From assembly GCA_934754515.1 (NCBI GenBank), contig CAKVIG010000011.1, forward strand, positions 1 to 64,000: a stretch of 64,000 bases of DNA, in the 5' to 3' direction. Made by a program: the position numbers and the translations under genes. The notes under the pieces were generated by a model, which saw only the letters and a program-made list of their open reading frames with translations, did not search any database and was not told the DNA's origin. Source of the stretch: an uncultured Candidatus Melainabacteria bacterium. GTDB taxonomy: Bacteria; Cyanobacteriota; Vampirovibrionia; Gastranaerophilales; Gastranaerophilaceae. Shown in pieces: positions 50,303 through 59,742 of the stretch; position 1 is the first letter of the stretch; each line of letters starts with the position of its first letter.

Positions 50303-53300
50303 TGGCAGGTAATTTATTTATAAAACGACCAAAACTGTCTATTGTAATCTCATTAGCGATTATTTTAGCGGGTTTGATATCTCTAACAACTCTACCTTTG
50401 GAGGAATATCCTTCAATTACACCGCCACAGGTTATTGTAAATGCTACATACAGCGGTGCTAGTTCTGATGTAATCGCATCAACGATTGCAGCACCGGTAG
50501 AATTACAACTGAATGGTATTCAAGACATGCTTTATATGTCTTCAGAATCAAAGAATGGTTCTTACCAATTGACTTTGTATTTCGATGTCGGTGCAGACCC
50601 TGACATGGCTCTGGTTAACGTTCAGAACCAATTACAATTGGTTCAGCCGAGATTGCCGGAAGAAGTTAAGCGGTATGGCTTGACTGTTAAAAAATCTACG
50701 GGTGGTGCAGGATGTTTATACTTAGCCCTTTCTTCTCCAAACGGTACGTATAATTCATTATTTTTAGCCAATTACGCGACTTTATATCTAAAAGACGAGC
50801 TCGCTCGTACTAAAGGCTGTGGTCAGGTTCAAGTTTTCGGCGCAGGCGATTATTCAATGCGAGTTTGGCTTAAGCCTGACAAAATGGCTAGTTTAGGTGT
50901 TTCTGCAAGCGAAATTAATAGTGCGATAACATCTCAAAACACACAATCTCCTGCGGGAAATATTGGTGTTGAACCTATGGAAAGTCCTCAAATGATGAAA
51001 TTTACATTAAGGACAAAAGGAAGATTGAAGGATGTTGAAGAGTTTGAAAACATTGTTGTTAAATCAAATCGAGATGGTTCAAACGTAAAACTTAAAGATG
51101 TTGCGCGTGTAGAATTGGGTGCTGAAAACTATGCATCGGCCGTATCTGCTGATGGTAGTGATATTGCTGTTATTGCTATTTCTCAATTGCCGGAAGCTAA
51201 TACAATTGACTTGGTAAATCAAATTCAGAAAAAAATGAAAACTTTGAGTAAAAAATTCCCAAGTGACATGGAGTATGCAACTCAATATGATACAACAGAA
51301 TTCGTAAGAGAATCTATTCATGAGGTTGTTAGTGCGATTGTTCTTGCAATTGCCTTAGTTAGCGCGGTAACTTATTTATTCTTGGGAACTGCGCGTGCTG
51401 CATTTATTCCATTCTGTGCAATTCCTGTTTCATTGATTGGTGTGTTTATATTTATGGCATTAATGGGGTTCTCTATTAACTTGTTAATCTTGTTTGGCTT
51501 GGTTCTTGCGGTAGGATTGGTTGTTGATGATGCTATTGTAGTATTGGAAAATACCCAAAGACATATTCAAGAAGGTAAATCGCCGAAAGATGCTACTGAA
51601 ATAACAATGCAAGAAGTTTTTGGTGCGGTTGTAGCAACGTCCCTTGTATTAATGGCGGTATTTGTTCCAGTATCCTTTATGAGTGGTATTACAGGACAGA
51701 TGTACAGACAATTTGCGGTTTGTATTGCAACTTCAATCGGTTTATCGACCGTCGTTGCTTTAACTCTTTCTCCTGCTCTTTGTTCATTGATTTTAAAATC
51801 AGGTGAAGAAAAAACAGACTTTGAATTTATCCAAAAATTTGAGGATTGGTTTAACGGGGTCAGAACTAAATATTTAGAAACCGTACATTATTTTGTTGCT
51901 TCACCGAAAAAGACTTTAAGAGTTCTTATTAGTGTTATTTTTGCAATCTTTATCATGTTTAAATTAACTCCGACAGGATTTTTGCCGGATGAAGACAGAG
52001 GCGCTTTGTTTGTAATGGTTCAATTACAAGATGGTGCAACTTTGACAAGAACTGCTAACGTTGTTGATAAAATGAGCAAAGAGTTTGCAAATATACCGGG
52101 GATTGCTTCAATAATGCAAATAAACGGTATGAAGGGCGAAAATTCGGCGTTTATGATTTTGAAATTAGAACCATGGTCTAAGAGAAAATCTTCAAAGTTA
52201 TCCGTAAGCAGTATAACTTCACAAGCAAATAAAATTATTGGTAAGTATCCGGAAGCAACTTCGTTTGTATCACAACCACCTGCAATTTCCGGCATGGGCA
52301 TGTATGGCGGTTTTGAATACCAACTTTTAGATAAGGGTGATAGAACCGCAGACGAATTGTTTGCAGAGGTTCAAAATTTATTACAAGTTGCAAGACAAGA
52401 TTCTGCTTTCTCCAGCTTATATACGTCATTTACTTCTTCGCTACCGCAAGTTGTAGTAAAAATTAATGAAGAAAAAGCTTTAGCTCAAGGAGTTTCAATA
52501 ACTGAAATATATAGCACTTTAGCGGCTCAATTCGGTGCAACTTATGTAAACGACTTTAACAAGTTTGGTAGAGTTTATCGTGTATACATGCAGGCTGATG
52601 CGCCATATCGTGCTACATTGGGTGATATAAGCAAGATTTATGTTAAAAACAATTCGGGTAAAATGCTTCCGATATCTTCTGTAATAACAACAGAAAACAT
52701 CGTTGGACCTTATATGCTATCTCGTTTTAACATGTATCCTGCTATAACTATTAACGGGAACCCTGCAAGCGGTGTAAGTTCAGGTGACGCTATGAAAGCT
52801 ATGTCAGAAATTTCTGATAAAGTTTTACCTAAAGATATGGACTATGCTTGGTCAGGTACTTCTTTACAAGAACAAAAATCCGCAGGTCAAATCGGGCCAA
52901 TATTAGCAATGGCATTAACTTTCGTTTATTTGTTCCTTGTAGCGTTATACGAAAGCTGGACATTACCAATTGCCGTACTTCTAATTTCGCCGGTTGCTCT
53001 TTTAGGTGCATTATTCTTCCAATATATATCAGGCCTATCGCTTGATATCTACGCTCAAGTTGGTTTGGTTATGTTAATCGGTTTGAGTACAAAACAAGCA
53101 ATCTTGATTGTAGAGTTTGCAAAAGATGCGATGGAGAAGGATGGATTAAATTATATTGAAGCTGCGATGCAAGCTGCAAAACTTCGTTTCAGAGCGGTTA
53201 TGATGACAAATATTGCGTTCATCTTAGGTTTATTACCTCTTGTGTTTGCAAAAGGTGCAGGTGCAGGCAGCCGTCACTCAATCGGGGTTTCTGTATTCGG

Positions 53301-53514
53301 TGGTATGATGGCTGTTGCCTTCTTGGGTAGTATATTAGTTCCGGCATTTTTTGTTATGCTAAACATTATAAAGAATGACAAAAAAGAACGAGTTGAACTA
53401 TTTAAAGACGGTATAAAATTCGCATTCATGCTATTCTTAATAATAATGATACCTGTGTGGTTATTCATTGGTTTGGATAACTTGATGTATTTATTAAATA
53501 GAATATTTAGTTAG
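50302..53514 (+). CDS. RND efflux pump, HAE1 family (AcrB/MexB-like)
   Basis: A 1070-aa inner-membrane transporter with 12 predicted helices and two large periplasmic loops. It starts with NLFIKRPKLSIVISLAIILAG and has GLVLAVGLVVDDAIVVLEN with the paired proton-relay aspartates of TM4. The GFLPDEDRGALFV and LLISPVALLGALFF segments are typical of HAE1 drug/amphiphile exporters. It uses the proton (or Na+) gradient to export drugs, bile salts or other amphiphiles. Substrate specificity cannot be read. The gene starts at the last base of the adaptor's stop. Confidence 0.95.
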   Translation: MAGNLFIKRPKLSIVISLAIILAGLISLTTLPLEEYPSITPPQVIVNATYSGASSDVIASTIAAPVELQLNGIQDMLYMSSESKNGSYQLTLYFDVGADPDMALVNVQNQLQLVQPRLPEEVKRYGLTVKKSTGGAGCLYLALSSPNGTYNSLFLANYATLYLKDELARTKGCGQVQVFGAGDYSMRVWLKPDKMASLGVSASEINSAITSQNTQSPAGNIGVEPMESPQMMKFTLRTKGRLKDVEEFENIVVKSNRDGSNVKLKDVARVELGAENYASAVSADGSDIAVIAISQLPEANTIDLVNQIQKKMKTLSKKFPSDMEYATQYDTTEFVRESIHEVVSAIVLAIALVSAVTYLFLGTARAAFIPFCAIPVSLIGVFIFMALMGFSINLLILFGLVLAVGLVVDDAIVVLENTQRHIQEGKSPKDATEITMQEVFGAVVATSLVLMAVFVPVSFMSGITGQMYRQFAVCIATSIGLSTVVALTLSPALCSLILKSGEEKTDFEFIQKFEDWFNGVRTKYLETVHYFVASPKKTLRVLISVIFAIFIMFKLTPTGFLPDEDRGALFVMVQLQDGATLTRTANVVDKMSKEFANIPGIASIMQINGMKGENSAFMILKLEPWSKRKSSKLSVSSITSQANKIIGKYPEATSFVSQPPAISGMGMYGGFEYQLLDKGDRTADELFAEVQNLLQVARQDSAFSSLYTSFTSSLPQVVVKINEEKALAQGVSITEIYSTLAAQFGATYVNDFNKFGRVYRVYMQADAPYRATLGDISKIYVKNNSGKMLPISSVITTENIVGPYMLSRFNMYPAITINGNPASGVSSGDAMKAMSEISDKVLPKDMDYAWSGTSLQEQKSAGQIGPILAMALTFVYLFLVALYESWTLPIAVLLISPVALLGALFFQYISGLSLDIYAQVGLVMLIGLSTKQAILIVEFAKDAMEKDGLNYIEAAMQAAKLRFRAVMMTNIAFILGLLPLVFAKGAGAGSRHSIGVSVFGGMMAVAFLGSILVPAFFVMLNIIKNDKKERVELFKDGIKFAFMLFLIIMIPVWLFIGLDNLMYLLNRIFS

Positions 53515-53530
53515 TAAAGGTTAAAACAAC

Positions 53531-54982
53531 GTGAAAAAAATATTAGTAATATTTTTTATAATACAATTGATATTAGCTCAAGTACCTTCTTACGCTGCTT
53601 TTTGGCATAAAGACGATTTGGGTAATAAAATCAAACAAGAGGAATATCCTGACAGTAAAGATGTTGAACCAAAAGCTGATGAAGTCGCTGTTATAAAAGG
53701 CGGAGTAGAAAACTCAATTGATATTTCACTAGAAGAATGTTTAAAATTTGCTTTAGGGAACAATCCTCGAATACAAGCGGCTATGCAGGATGTATTCGCA
53801 TCTAATTATAGAATAAGGCAGGCATGGGCGTCTTATTTCCCTCAATTTGGTTGGCAAACAGGTTACACCAGAATCAGACAACTTCAATTATCAGACGTGT
53901 TTAGACAAAATTTAGTGTTTAACTATTTTGTACTTGGACAAATAAGTGCATCTCAAATGCTTTACGACTTTGGTGTAACTCAAAATCAAGTTACAATAAG
54001 AAAGTTAGATAATCAAGGCTACAAAATCACTTTGACAGGCACCGTAAATGATGTGATTTGTGAAGTTAAAAAGTCTTATTACAGTCTTCAATATGCGATT
54101 GAAGCCAAGAAGGTTGCGGAGGATATGGTTGCTAAATATTCTGCGTTTTACGACCAAGCAAAAGCGTTTTATACTGTCGGTACAAAACCAAAGGTTGATG
54201 TAACGATAGCTGAAGTTAATTTATCAAATGCTAAATTGACATTAATTCAAGCTGAAAATGCTGTTGACATTGCCATGGCAAAATTAAATAATGCGATGGG
54301 TTTACCGTATTTTAACAAATATAAAATTAATGAGTGTTTAAGATACGAACCTTGTGATGTAACTTTAGAATCTGCAATCAAGATTGCACAAGAATCGCGT
54401 CCTGAATTTCAATTGGCGGAAGTTAAGGTAGAAGAAGCTCGTCAAAACGTTAAATTGGTTAAGAAATCGTATTTTCCACAATTGAGTGTTGAAGGTCAAT
54501 TCCAAGTCGGTGGTAGAACACCTGCTTCTAACTATGGTTATAATTTCGGTGGATACTTGAATTTTCCGACTATTAACGGAATGTTGATTAAAAATGAAAT
54601 CAAAGAAGCAAAAGCTTTACACTCAAAAGAACAAGCAAATGCAATTAATACGAAAAACAATATTTACTACGAAGTTCAAGAATCGTATTTTTCTTTAAAA
54701 GAAAAGAAAAATAAAATTCCTGTTGCGTTTTTGGGAATGAAACAGGCAAAAGAAAACTATGAACTTTCTTATGGCAGATATAAAGTTGGAGTTGGTAATC
54801 CCGTTGAGCTTAAAGAGGCACAAGTTCAGTACCAGAATGCACAATTGACGTATTATCAAACAATGTATGAATATAATACCGCTCGCGCAACTTTAGAAAA
54901 AGTTATTGGTAAAAACATTGCAAATGGCGAAGTTGAATTGAATAAGAATGCTAAAGTGAAGAGTAAGGGTAAGAAAAAATAG
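53531..54982 (+). CDS. TolC-family outer membrane efflux protein
   Basis: A 483-aa protein with a signal peptide (about 1-22, ending SYAA) and two repeated helical OEP domains. Each shows long Ala/Gln/Lys-rich coiled-coil helices; the first includes LEECLKFALGNNPRIQAAMQD, the second LESAIKIAQESRPEFQLAEV. It forms the trimeric outer-membrane exit duct. The start is GTG, 16 bases after the RND pump, with AAAGG upstream. It completes the tripartite system and confirms a didermic envelope. Confidence 0.92.
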   Translation: MKKILVIFFIIQLILAQVPSYAAFWHKDDLGNKIKQEEYPDSKDVEPKADEVAVIKGGVENSIDISLEECLKFALGNNPRIQAAMQDVFASNYRIRQAWASYFPQFGWQTGYTRIRQLQLSDVFRQNLVFNYFVLGQISASQMLYDFGVTQNQVTIRKLDNQGYKITLTGTVNDVICEVKKSYYSLQYAIEAKKVAEDMVAKYSAFYDQAKAFYTVGTKPKVDVTIAEVNLSNAKLTLIQAENAVDIAMAKLNNAMGLPYFNKYKINECLRYEPCDVTLESAIKIAQESRPEFQLAEVKVEEARQNVKLVKKSYFPQLSVEGQFQVGGRTPASNYGYNFGGYLNFPTINGMLIKNEIKEAKALHSKEQANAINTKNNIYYEVQESYFSLKEKKNKIPVAFLGMKQAKENYELSYGRYKVGVGNPVELKEAQVQYQNAQLTYYQTMYEYNTARATLEKVIGKNIANGEVELNKNAKVKSKGKKK

Positions 54983-55000
54983 AATTTGTTTTTGTAGACA

Positions 55001-55040
55001 CCTCACCCTAGCCCTCTCCTGTAAGGAGAGGGAATAACCT
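55001..55040. repeat. 'ccctctcc...ggagaggg' palindromic repeat copy
   Basis: CACCCTAGCCCTCTCCTG is followed by TAAGGAGAGGGAATAACC, nearly identical to 41877-41935. A further AACCTTCC...GGAAGGTT hairpin (55061-55083) follows. It is between the TolC and CooC-like genes. Confidence 0.75.
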
Positions 55041-55145
55041 AAAGTCGTTCACATACAAACTAACCTTCCAAGGATAGGAAGGTTCTGCCGAGCAAATTTA
55101 AAACCTTTCCATGTTCATGTTAAAATAAACAAAAGAGGTATTATT

Positions 55146-55898
55146 TTGGCAATTAAAATCGCAATAACAGGAAAAAGCGGAAGCGGGAAAACGACTTTAA
55201 CAAAGGCGTTTTTAGAAATTTTACAAAAGAACTTCCCCGAAAAATCAATTTTATTATTTGATAACGACTTGACATCAGAATTAGGTCACTCATTCGGACT
55301 TGATATCAGAAATACTATTTACGGTATCAGAAGCGGTAAACACGAATACAAAACAGGCATCCCGGAAGGCATGTCAAAGCACGAATACGTTGAATGGGCA
55401 ATGGAAGACATTATTGAACCGTTAAATGAAAACGTTGATATAATCGTTTCTTGGTTTGTAGGTGCAAAAGATTGCAGATGCCCGATTACGGGTCAAATTA
55501 ATGACGCCTGCCAAAGACTAATCGAACGCTATGATTTTGTACTTTTTGATTGCGAATTTGATTTGAAATACTTGAACCAACTTGTTGATACAGATATTGA
55601 TTTGACTCTTGTTGTTGCAAACCCGACTGTTGATTCAATTAATCTTGCAAAACGCATAAGTGAATTTTCTGCAAAATACGCTGTTGGCGGTCAAATGGGT
55701 GTTGTTATAAATAAAGTTAAAAACGAAGATTTAAACGCTATTTCTGAACAATTAAAAACCGCAGATGTAGAAGTTTTAGGCAGCATTCCGTTTGACGAGC
55801 ATTTGGCAACCGGTGTTGTTGACAGAAAGTCGGAAATTGTATCCGATGCACTAAATCAGTTCTATTTCAGATTGAACTTACCTCAGGAGAACAGATGA
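55146..55898 (+). CDS. CooC-like P-loop ATPase
   Basis: The 250-aa protein starts at TTG with an AGAGGT site. Walker A is GKSGSGKTT (9-17). It is a SIMIBI/MinD-type ATPase with a CxC motif (C110, C112 in KDCRCP), as in CooC, where such cysteines at the dimer interface bind Ni or Zn for carbon-monoxide dehydrogenase maturation. The VVANPTVDSINLAKRI and GVVINKV segments fit the same family. It overlaps folD by 4 bases (ATGA), so the two are translationally coupled. No CODH/ACS genes are in the window, so the metallo-client is unknown. Confidence 0.75.
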   Translation: MAIKIAITGKSGSGKTTLTKAFLEILQKNFPEKSILLFDNDLTSELGHSFGLDIRNTIYGIRSGKHEYKTGIPEGMSKHEYVEWAMEDIIEPLNENVDIIVSWFVGAKDCRCPITGQINDACQRLIERYDFVLFDCEFDLKYLNQLVDTDIDLTLVVANPTVDSINLAKRISEFSAKYAVGGQMGVVINKVKNEDLNAISEQLKTADVEVLGSIPFDEHLATGVVDRKSEIVSDALNQFYFRLNLPQENR

Positions 55899-56716
55899 TA
55901 ATTTTAGACGGGAAAGCATTATCTTTAAAAATATTAGAACAAGTTAAAGAGAGGGTTGCAAAATTAGAAAAACAACCTCATCTTGTTGTAATTTTGGTTG
56001 GCGAAAATCCTGCGAGCAAAATTTATGTTAATAATAAAAAGAAAGCTGCGGAAAAAGTCGGGATTAAATCTACCGTTATTGAAATGAGTGCTGATGTTTC
56101 AGAAGAAGAATTACTTTCAACAATTGAAAAGCTTAATAATGATTCTGATGTAACAGGAATTTTGGTACAGTTACCGCTTCCTAAACATATTGATAAAAAC
56201 AAAGTTATTTTAGCTATTTCGCCGAAGAAGGATGTTGACGGATTTACTCCTGAAAACGTTGGCAAGATGGTTATCGGTTTAGAGCCTTACTTTTATCCTG
56301 CAACACCGCAAGGTATAATGATGCTTTTAGATGAATATAATATTCCAATAGAAGGCAAAGAGGCGGTTGTAGTAGGACGTTCTAATATTGTCGGAAGGCC
56401 TGTGGCTCAACTTCTACTAAAACGCAATGCAACGGTTACAATGTGTCATTCGTTTACACAAGATATTCAAGACAAAATAAAAACCGCTGATATCGTAATA
56501 TCTGCGGTTGGTAAAAAGATTGTAAGATGTAAGATGGTTAAGAAAAATTCTTGTATTGTTGACGTTGGTATCTTTAGAGATGCTAACGGCAAACTGACCG
56601 GCGATGTAGATTTTGATTTCGTATCACCGACTTGTGGTTATATTTCACCCGTTCCGGGCGGCGTTGGTCCAATGACCATAGCTTCTTTAATGTACAATGC
56701 TTCAAAGGTTTATTAA
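55895..56716 (+). CDS. folD: Bifunctional methylenetetrahydrofolate dehydrogenase/cyclohydrolase
   Basis: A 273-aa protein with the FolD signatures: VILVGENPASKIYVNNKKKA (active-site Tyr/Lys), GILVQLPLPKHI, PKKDVDGF, VVVGRSNIVGRPVAQLLL and PVPGGVGPMTIA. It converts methylene-THF to formyl-THF via methenyl-THF in one-carbon metabolism. Its start overlaps the stop of the CooC-like gene by 4 bases. AGGAG precedes it. Confidence 0.96.
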   Translation: MIILDGKALSLKILEQVKERVAKLEKQPHLVVILVGENPASKIYVNNKKKAAEKVGIKSTVIEMSADVSEEELLSTIEKLNNDSDVTGILVQLPLPKHIDKNKVILAISPKKDVDGFTPENVGKMVIGLEPYFYPATPQGIMMLLDEYNIPIEGKEAVVVGRSNIVGRPVAQLLLKRNATVTMCHSFTQDIQDKIKTADIVISAVGKKIVRCKMVKKNSCIVDVGIFRDANGKLTGDVDFDFVSPTCGYISPVPGGVGPMTIASLMYNASKVY

Positions 56717-56745
56717 TTAAGGAGGGCGAAACCCTCGACTTAATA

Positions 56746-57177
56746 TTATGATTGTAATAAACCTGTATCTTGAGCAGCTGTAGAAGTTGCTGATTTTTCG
56801 CTTTCTTTTTGAGCTCTTAATTCTTCTAACATTGTATCGTACATAGTTTTCATTGTATCGTATTCAATGTCTAAATCTGCTAATTCTAATGATAGTTCTT
56901 CATTGTATTGTTTAACTTTAGCGTGTGCATATTTATCAGCAAGCATTTCATTTTTGTTATTAGCACTAATTTTAACGCCGCCTGCTGTCAATTCTTTAGT
57001 ATTGTCGATAGCTGAATCAAATGCGCTTTCCCATTTTTCTTCATACTTCACTTGTTTTTCAAGTTTTGCGCTGTTAGCTTCATACTTAGCATTCCAGAAA
57101 ACTGATTGTTGAGTATAATAGTTGATATCTGCGTTTGTATTTAATAAATTTCCTAATAATGCTGCTGTGTTTGCCAT
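56746..57177 (-). CDS. Hypothetical alpha-helical protein
   Basis: A 143-aa protein of unknown function. No signal peptide or membrane segment; residues about 30-125 are Glu/Lys/Ala-rich and look like one or two coiled-coil helices. It resembles small bacterial appendage- or secretion-related helical proteins in composition only. It is convergent with folD and has a near-consensus promoter, so it is probably well expressed. Confidence 0.6.
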   Translation of the reverse strand: MANTAALLGNLLNTNADINYYTQQSVFWNAKYEANSAKLEKQVKYEEKWESAFDSAIDNTKELTAGGVKISANNKNEMLADKYAHAKVKQYNEELSLELADLDIEYDTMKTMYDTMLEELRAQKESEKSATSTAAQDTGLLQS

Positions 57178-57205
57178 CTTCTTATACCTTTTTTTAAATC
57201 TTACA

Positions 57206-57234
57206 TATATATAAAGTATTTAAAAAAGTGTCAA
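57206..57234 (-). promoter_or_regulatory. Consensus sigma-70 promoter
   Basis: On the reverse strand TTGACA (57234-57229), a 17-base spacer and TATATA (57211-57206). It is about 30 bases upstream of the ATG at 57177. Confidence 0.75.
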
Positions 57235-57282
57235 TTTCAAGAAGGTATTTATTTGTTACAAAACTTAACATTATAATATAAA

Positions 57283-57313
57283 AAAAGCGGTTGAGCATAG
57301 CTCAACCGCTTTT
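57283..57313. terminator. Terminator of rpmB
   Basis: AAAAGCGGTTGAGC and GCTCAACCGCTTTT form a 14-bp perfect stem around a 3-base loop, with A and T runs at the ends. It can serve both strands. It follows the rpmB stop. Confidence 0.9.
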
Positions 57314-57331
57314 AAAATCATTGTTAAAAAA

Positions 57332-57523
57332 CTAAACAGCTTTTTGAACTTTGCCTGCTTTTAAGCAAGAAGTACAAACTGTCATTCTCTTAGTTTGACC
57401 ATTTACATTAACTCTAATTTCTTGCAAATTAGGAGTTTGAACTTTTTTAATTTGTTTATGAGAGAATGTTAATTTTGCTGCTTTAATAGGTTTTTTACCA
57501 CATACTTCACATTGTTTTGACAT
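57332..57523 (-). CDS. rpmB: 50S ribosomal protein L28
   Basis: The 63-aa protein begins MSKQCEVCGKKP and has the second Cys pair CTSC near the end, so it is the zinc-binding form of L28. The PNLQEIRV and TKRMTVC segments match. It has its own GAAGGAAA site and a terminator. It lies downstream of rplA and its terminator rather than in the position of rplJ-rplL. Confidence 0.92.
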   Translation of the reverse strand: MSKQCEVCGKKPIKAAKLTFSHKQIKKVQTPNLQEIRVNVNGQTKRMTVCTSCLKAGKVQKAV

Positions 57524-57680
57524 AGTTCTATTTTCCTTCTTTCTACCAGTGTAATTCTAGTCTACCTTAAAAAGAATATTTTTACAAGTATTTTAAGTAA
57601 AGTATTGTTACAATTTGACGATATAAATCAAATAAAAAAAAGAGATAATGCTAAATAATACATTCTCTCTATTTTGTATA

Positions 57681-57707
57681 AAAAAAAGGCTAACCTTTCG
57701 GCTAGCC
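57681..57707 (-). terminator. Terminator after rplA
   Basis: On the reverse strand GGCTAGCC-GAAA-GGTTAGCC followed by seven T. The GAAA tetraloop and T run are classic. It ends just after the rplA stop at 57715, separating the rplK-rplA unit from rpmB. Confidence 0.88.
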
Positions 57708-57714
57708 GTAAATA

Positions 57715-58440
57715 TCAACCAACAATTTCTTTAACTTCTGCTTGAAGGTTCTTTGCATCAATCTTGATGCTTGGTCCCATTGTTGTTGTCAAATAAATTG
57801 ACTTAACATAAGTACCTTTTGCTGCAGAAGGTTTTGCTCTAAGAACTGCATCAACCAATGTACCATAGTTCTTAACCAAATCTTCGTTAGCGAATTGAAC
57901 CTTACCGATTGGACAGTGAATCATACCCTGTTTGTCAGCTCTGAATTCAACTTTACCTGCTTTAGCATCTTTAACTGCTTTTGCGATATCTAGAGTTACT
58001 GTACCAGTTTTAGGGTTTGGCATCAAGCCTTTAGGACCTAAAACTCTACCTAACTTACCTAACATACCCATACAGTCAGGAGTTGCGATTAATGTATCGA
58101 ATTCAAACCAACCGCCTGCGATTTTGTCGATAATTTCTTCTGTTCCGTAGAAATCAGCACCTGCGTCTTTAGCTTCAGTAACTTTTGGTCCTTTTGCGAT
58201 AACGCAAACACGAACTTCTTTACCTAAACCTGCAGGAAGAACAACTGTTGATCTGATTTGTTGTTCTGCGTGTTTAACTTCAATACCTAATCTCATGTGA
58301 CATTCAACTGTTTCGTTGAATTTTGCAACTTCTTTAGATACTTCTTGTAATTTAGTAAGAGCATCACGACCGCTAGCCGGTTGTTGGAAATCAGCTAACA
58401 ATTCTTGAAGCTTCTTTTGTTTTTTAGTTATTTTTGACAT
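57715..58440 (-). CDS. rplA: 50S ribosomal protein L1
   Basis: About 241 aa, with RVLGPKGLMPNPKTGTVT and a C-terminal LTTTMGPSIKID signature. L1 binds 23S rRNA at the mobile stalk and, in many bacteria, its own mRNA leader as autogenous repressor. The start at 58440 (MSKITKK) is taken because AAAGGA lies 9 bases upstream; the longer reading adds six residues. It follows rplK, with a degenerate palindromic repeat in the 115-base gap. Confidence 0.95.
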   Translation of the reverse strand: MSKITKKQKKLQELLADFQQPASGRDALTKLQEVSKEVAKFNETVECHMRLGIEVKHAEQQIRSTVVLPAGLGKEVRVCVIAKGPKVTEAKDAGADFYGTEEIIDKIAGGWFEFDTLIATPDCMGMLGKLGRVLGPKGLMPNPKTGTVTLDIAKAVKDAKAGKVEFRADKQGMIHCPIGKVQFANEDLVKNYGTLVDAVLRAKPSAAKGTYVKSIYLTTTMGPSIKIDAKNLQAEVKEIVG

Positions 58441-58555
58441 TTCTTTAAATCCTTTCATGGTGTTAACGGATTTTTCAATCCTTCCATATTATCTCTGACT
58501 CGCTCTCATTTAAGAGAGGGGTGCGGTGAAGTTTGCATCACCTTGATGGGTTTTA

Positions 58556-58984
58556 CTAGTCTTCTTTAACTGTAACGCCCATAGCTCTGCAAGAGCCTTT
58601 AATCATGTTTACAGCAGCATCCATAGAAGTTGCATTCAAATCGTTCATTTTGATTTTTGCGATTTCTTCTAATTGTGCTCTTGTAATTTCACCAACTTTT
58701 GTTTTGTTAGGAACAGCTGAACCTTTAGGAATGTTCAAAGCTTTCTTAATTAAAACAGGAGCTGGAGGTGATTTGATTACAAAAGTGAAGCTTCTGTCTT
58801 CGTATACATCAATAATAACAGGGATAATATAACCTGCTTGTGATTCAGTTCTAGCATTGAACTGTTTGCAGAAATCCATGATATTAACACCGTGTTGACC
58901 TAGAGCCGGACCAACCGGAGGTGATGGATTTGCTTTACCTGCTTGAATTTGTAGTTTAATTTTTCCTACTACTTTTTTTGCCAT
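58556..58984 (-). CDS. rplK: 50S ribosomal protein L11
   Basis: A 142-aa protein with the L11 signatures KVVGKIKLQIQAGKANPSPPVGPALGQ-type N-terminus (thiostrepton region) and the FVIKSPPAPVLIKKA segment. It forms the GTPase-associated centre with the stalk base. It follows nusG in the standard secE-nusG-rplK-rplA order. An AAAGGAG site precedes ATG. Confidence 0.96.
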   Translation of the reverse strand: MAKKVVGKIKLQIQAGKANPSPPVGPALGQHGVNIMDFCKQFNARTESQAGYIIPVIIDVYEDRSFTFVIKSPPAPVLIKKALNIPKGSAVPNKTKVGEITRAQLEEIAKIKMNDLNATSMDAAVNMIKGSCRAMGVTVKED

Positions 58985-59039
58985 TTTGTTCTCCTTTCGT
59001 GGTACTAACGGGGGGCACCCCCTTCCACGTTATTTGTAT

Positions 59040-59100
59040 AACTAAACCCTTACGGGCTTGCCCCCACCTCAACCCTCAGAGAGGGAATACGCGAGGTGCG
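59040..59100. repeat. Degenerate palindromic repeat between nusG and rplK
   Basis: The 120-base gap holds ACCCTTACGGGCTTGCCCCCACC and CAACCCTCAGAGAGGGAATACGC, related to the dispersed family ('ttacccgtaaggg' and 'gagaggg' modules). A GGGGGGCACCCCC palindrome lies just upstream (59009-59021). Confidence 0.5.
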
Positions 59101-59105
59101 TTATT

Positions 59106-59717
59106 TTATAACTTTTGAATTTGTTTGTATTCTAATTCAACCGGAGTTTCACGACCGAATATAGAAACCATTGCTCTAAGTTTAGCCTTATCAGGATAAA
59201 CTTCTGTAATATCACCAACAAACTCTGCGAATGGACCGGAAGTAATTCTAACTTTTTCACCAACTTTAACATCCATTTCAATTTTTTGAGTTTGAGCTGT
59301 TGATCTGTGAATAATCTTTTTGATTTCGCTGTCTTTAGCCGGAATAGGTTTTTTAGCTGAACCAACGAATTTTGTAACACCTGCAGTATGTCTTACTACA
59401 TACCAGCTGTCTTCGTCCATAATCATTTCTACTAAAACATAACCAGGGAAGATTTTTTCTTCTCTTTCTTGTTTTCTTCCGCCTTTAATTTGGGTAACAG
59501 TCTTTTGAGGAACTTCTACTCTAAAGATTTTGTCAGCCATGTTCATATATTCAATACGTTTTTCTAAGTTACTTTTAACTTTGTTTTCGTATCCTGAATA
59601 AGTGTGAACAATGTACCAACGTTTTTGATTTTTTCTTTCAGAAGACGCATGGTTTTCAACTTCTTGAGTTTCTTCCATCACTTCTTCATTCATGATATTT
59701 TCGTCTTTTTCACTCAT
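59106..59717 (-). CDS. nusG: Transcription termination/antitermination protein NusG
   Basis: The 203-aa protein has an acidic N-terminal extension, then the NGN domain (RWYIVHTYSGYENKV) and a C-terminal KOW domain (KVRITSGPFAEFVGDITEV). NusG binds RNA polymerase and couples to rho and the ribosome. It lies between secE and rplK, the conserved order. Confidence 0.96.
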   Translation of the reverse strand: MSEKDENIMNEEVMEETQEVENHASSERKNQKRWYIVHTYSGYENKVKSNLEKRIEYMNMADKIFRVEVPQKTVTQIKGGRKQEREEKIFPGYVLVEMIMDEDSWYVVRHTAGVTKFVGSAKKPIPAKDSEIKKIIHRSTAQTQKIEMDVKVGEKVRITSGPFAEFVGDITEVYPDKAKLRAMVSIFGRETPVELEYKQIQKL

Positions 59718-59742
59718 TACTTTTACCCTTTATAAATTTTAA

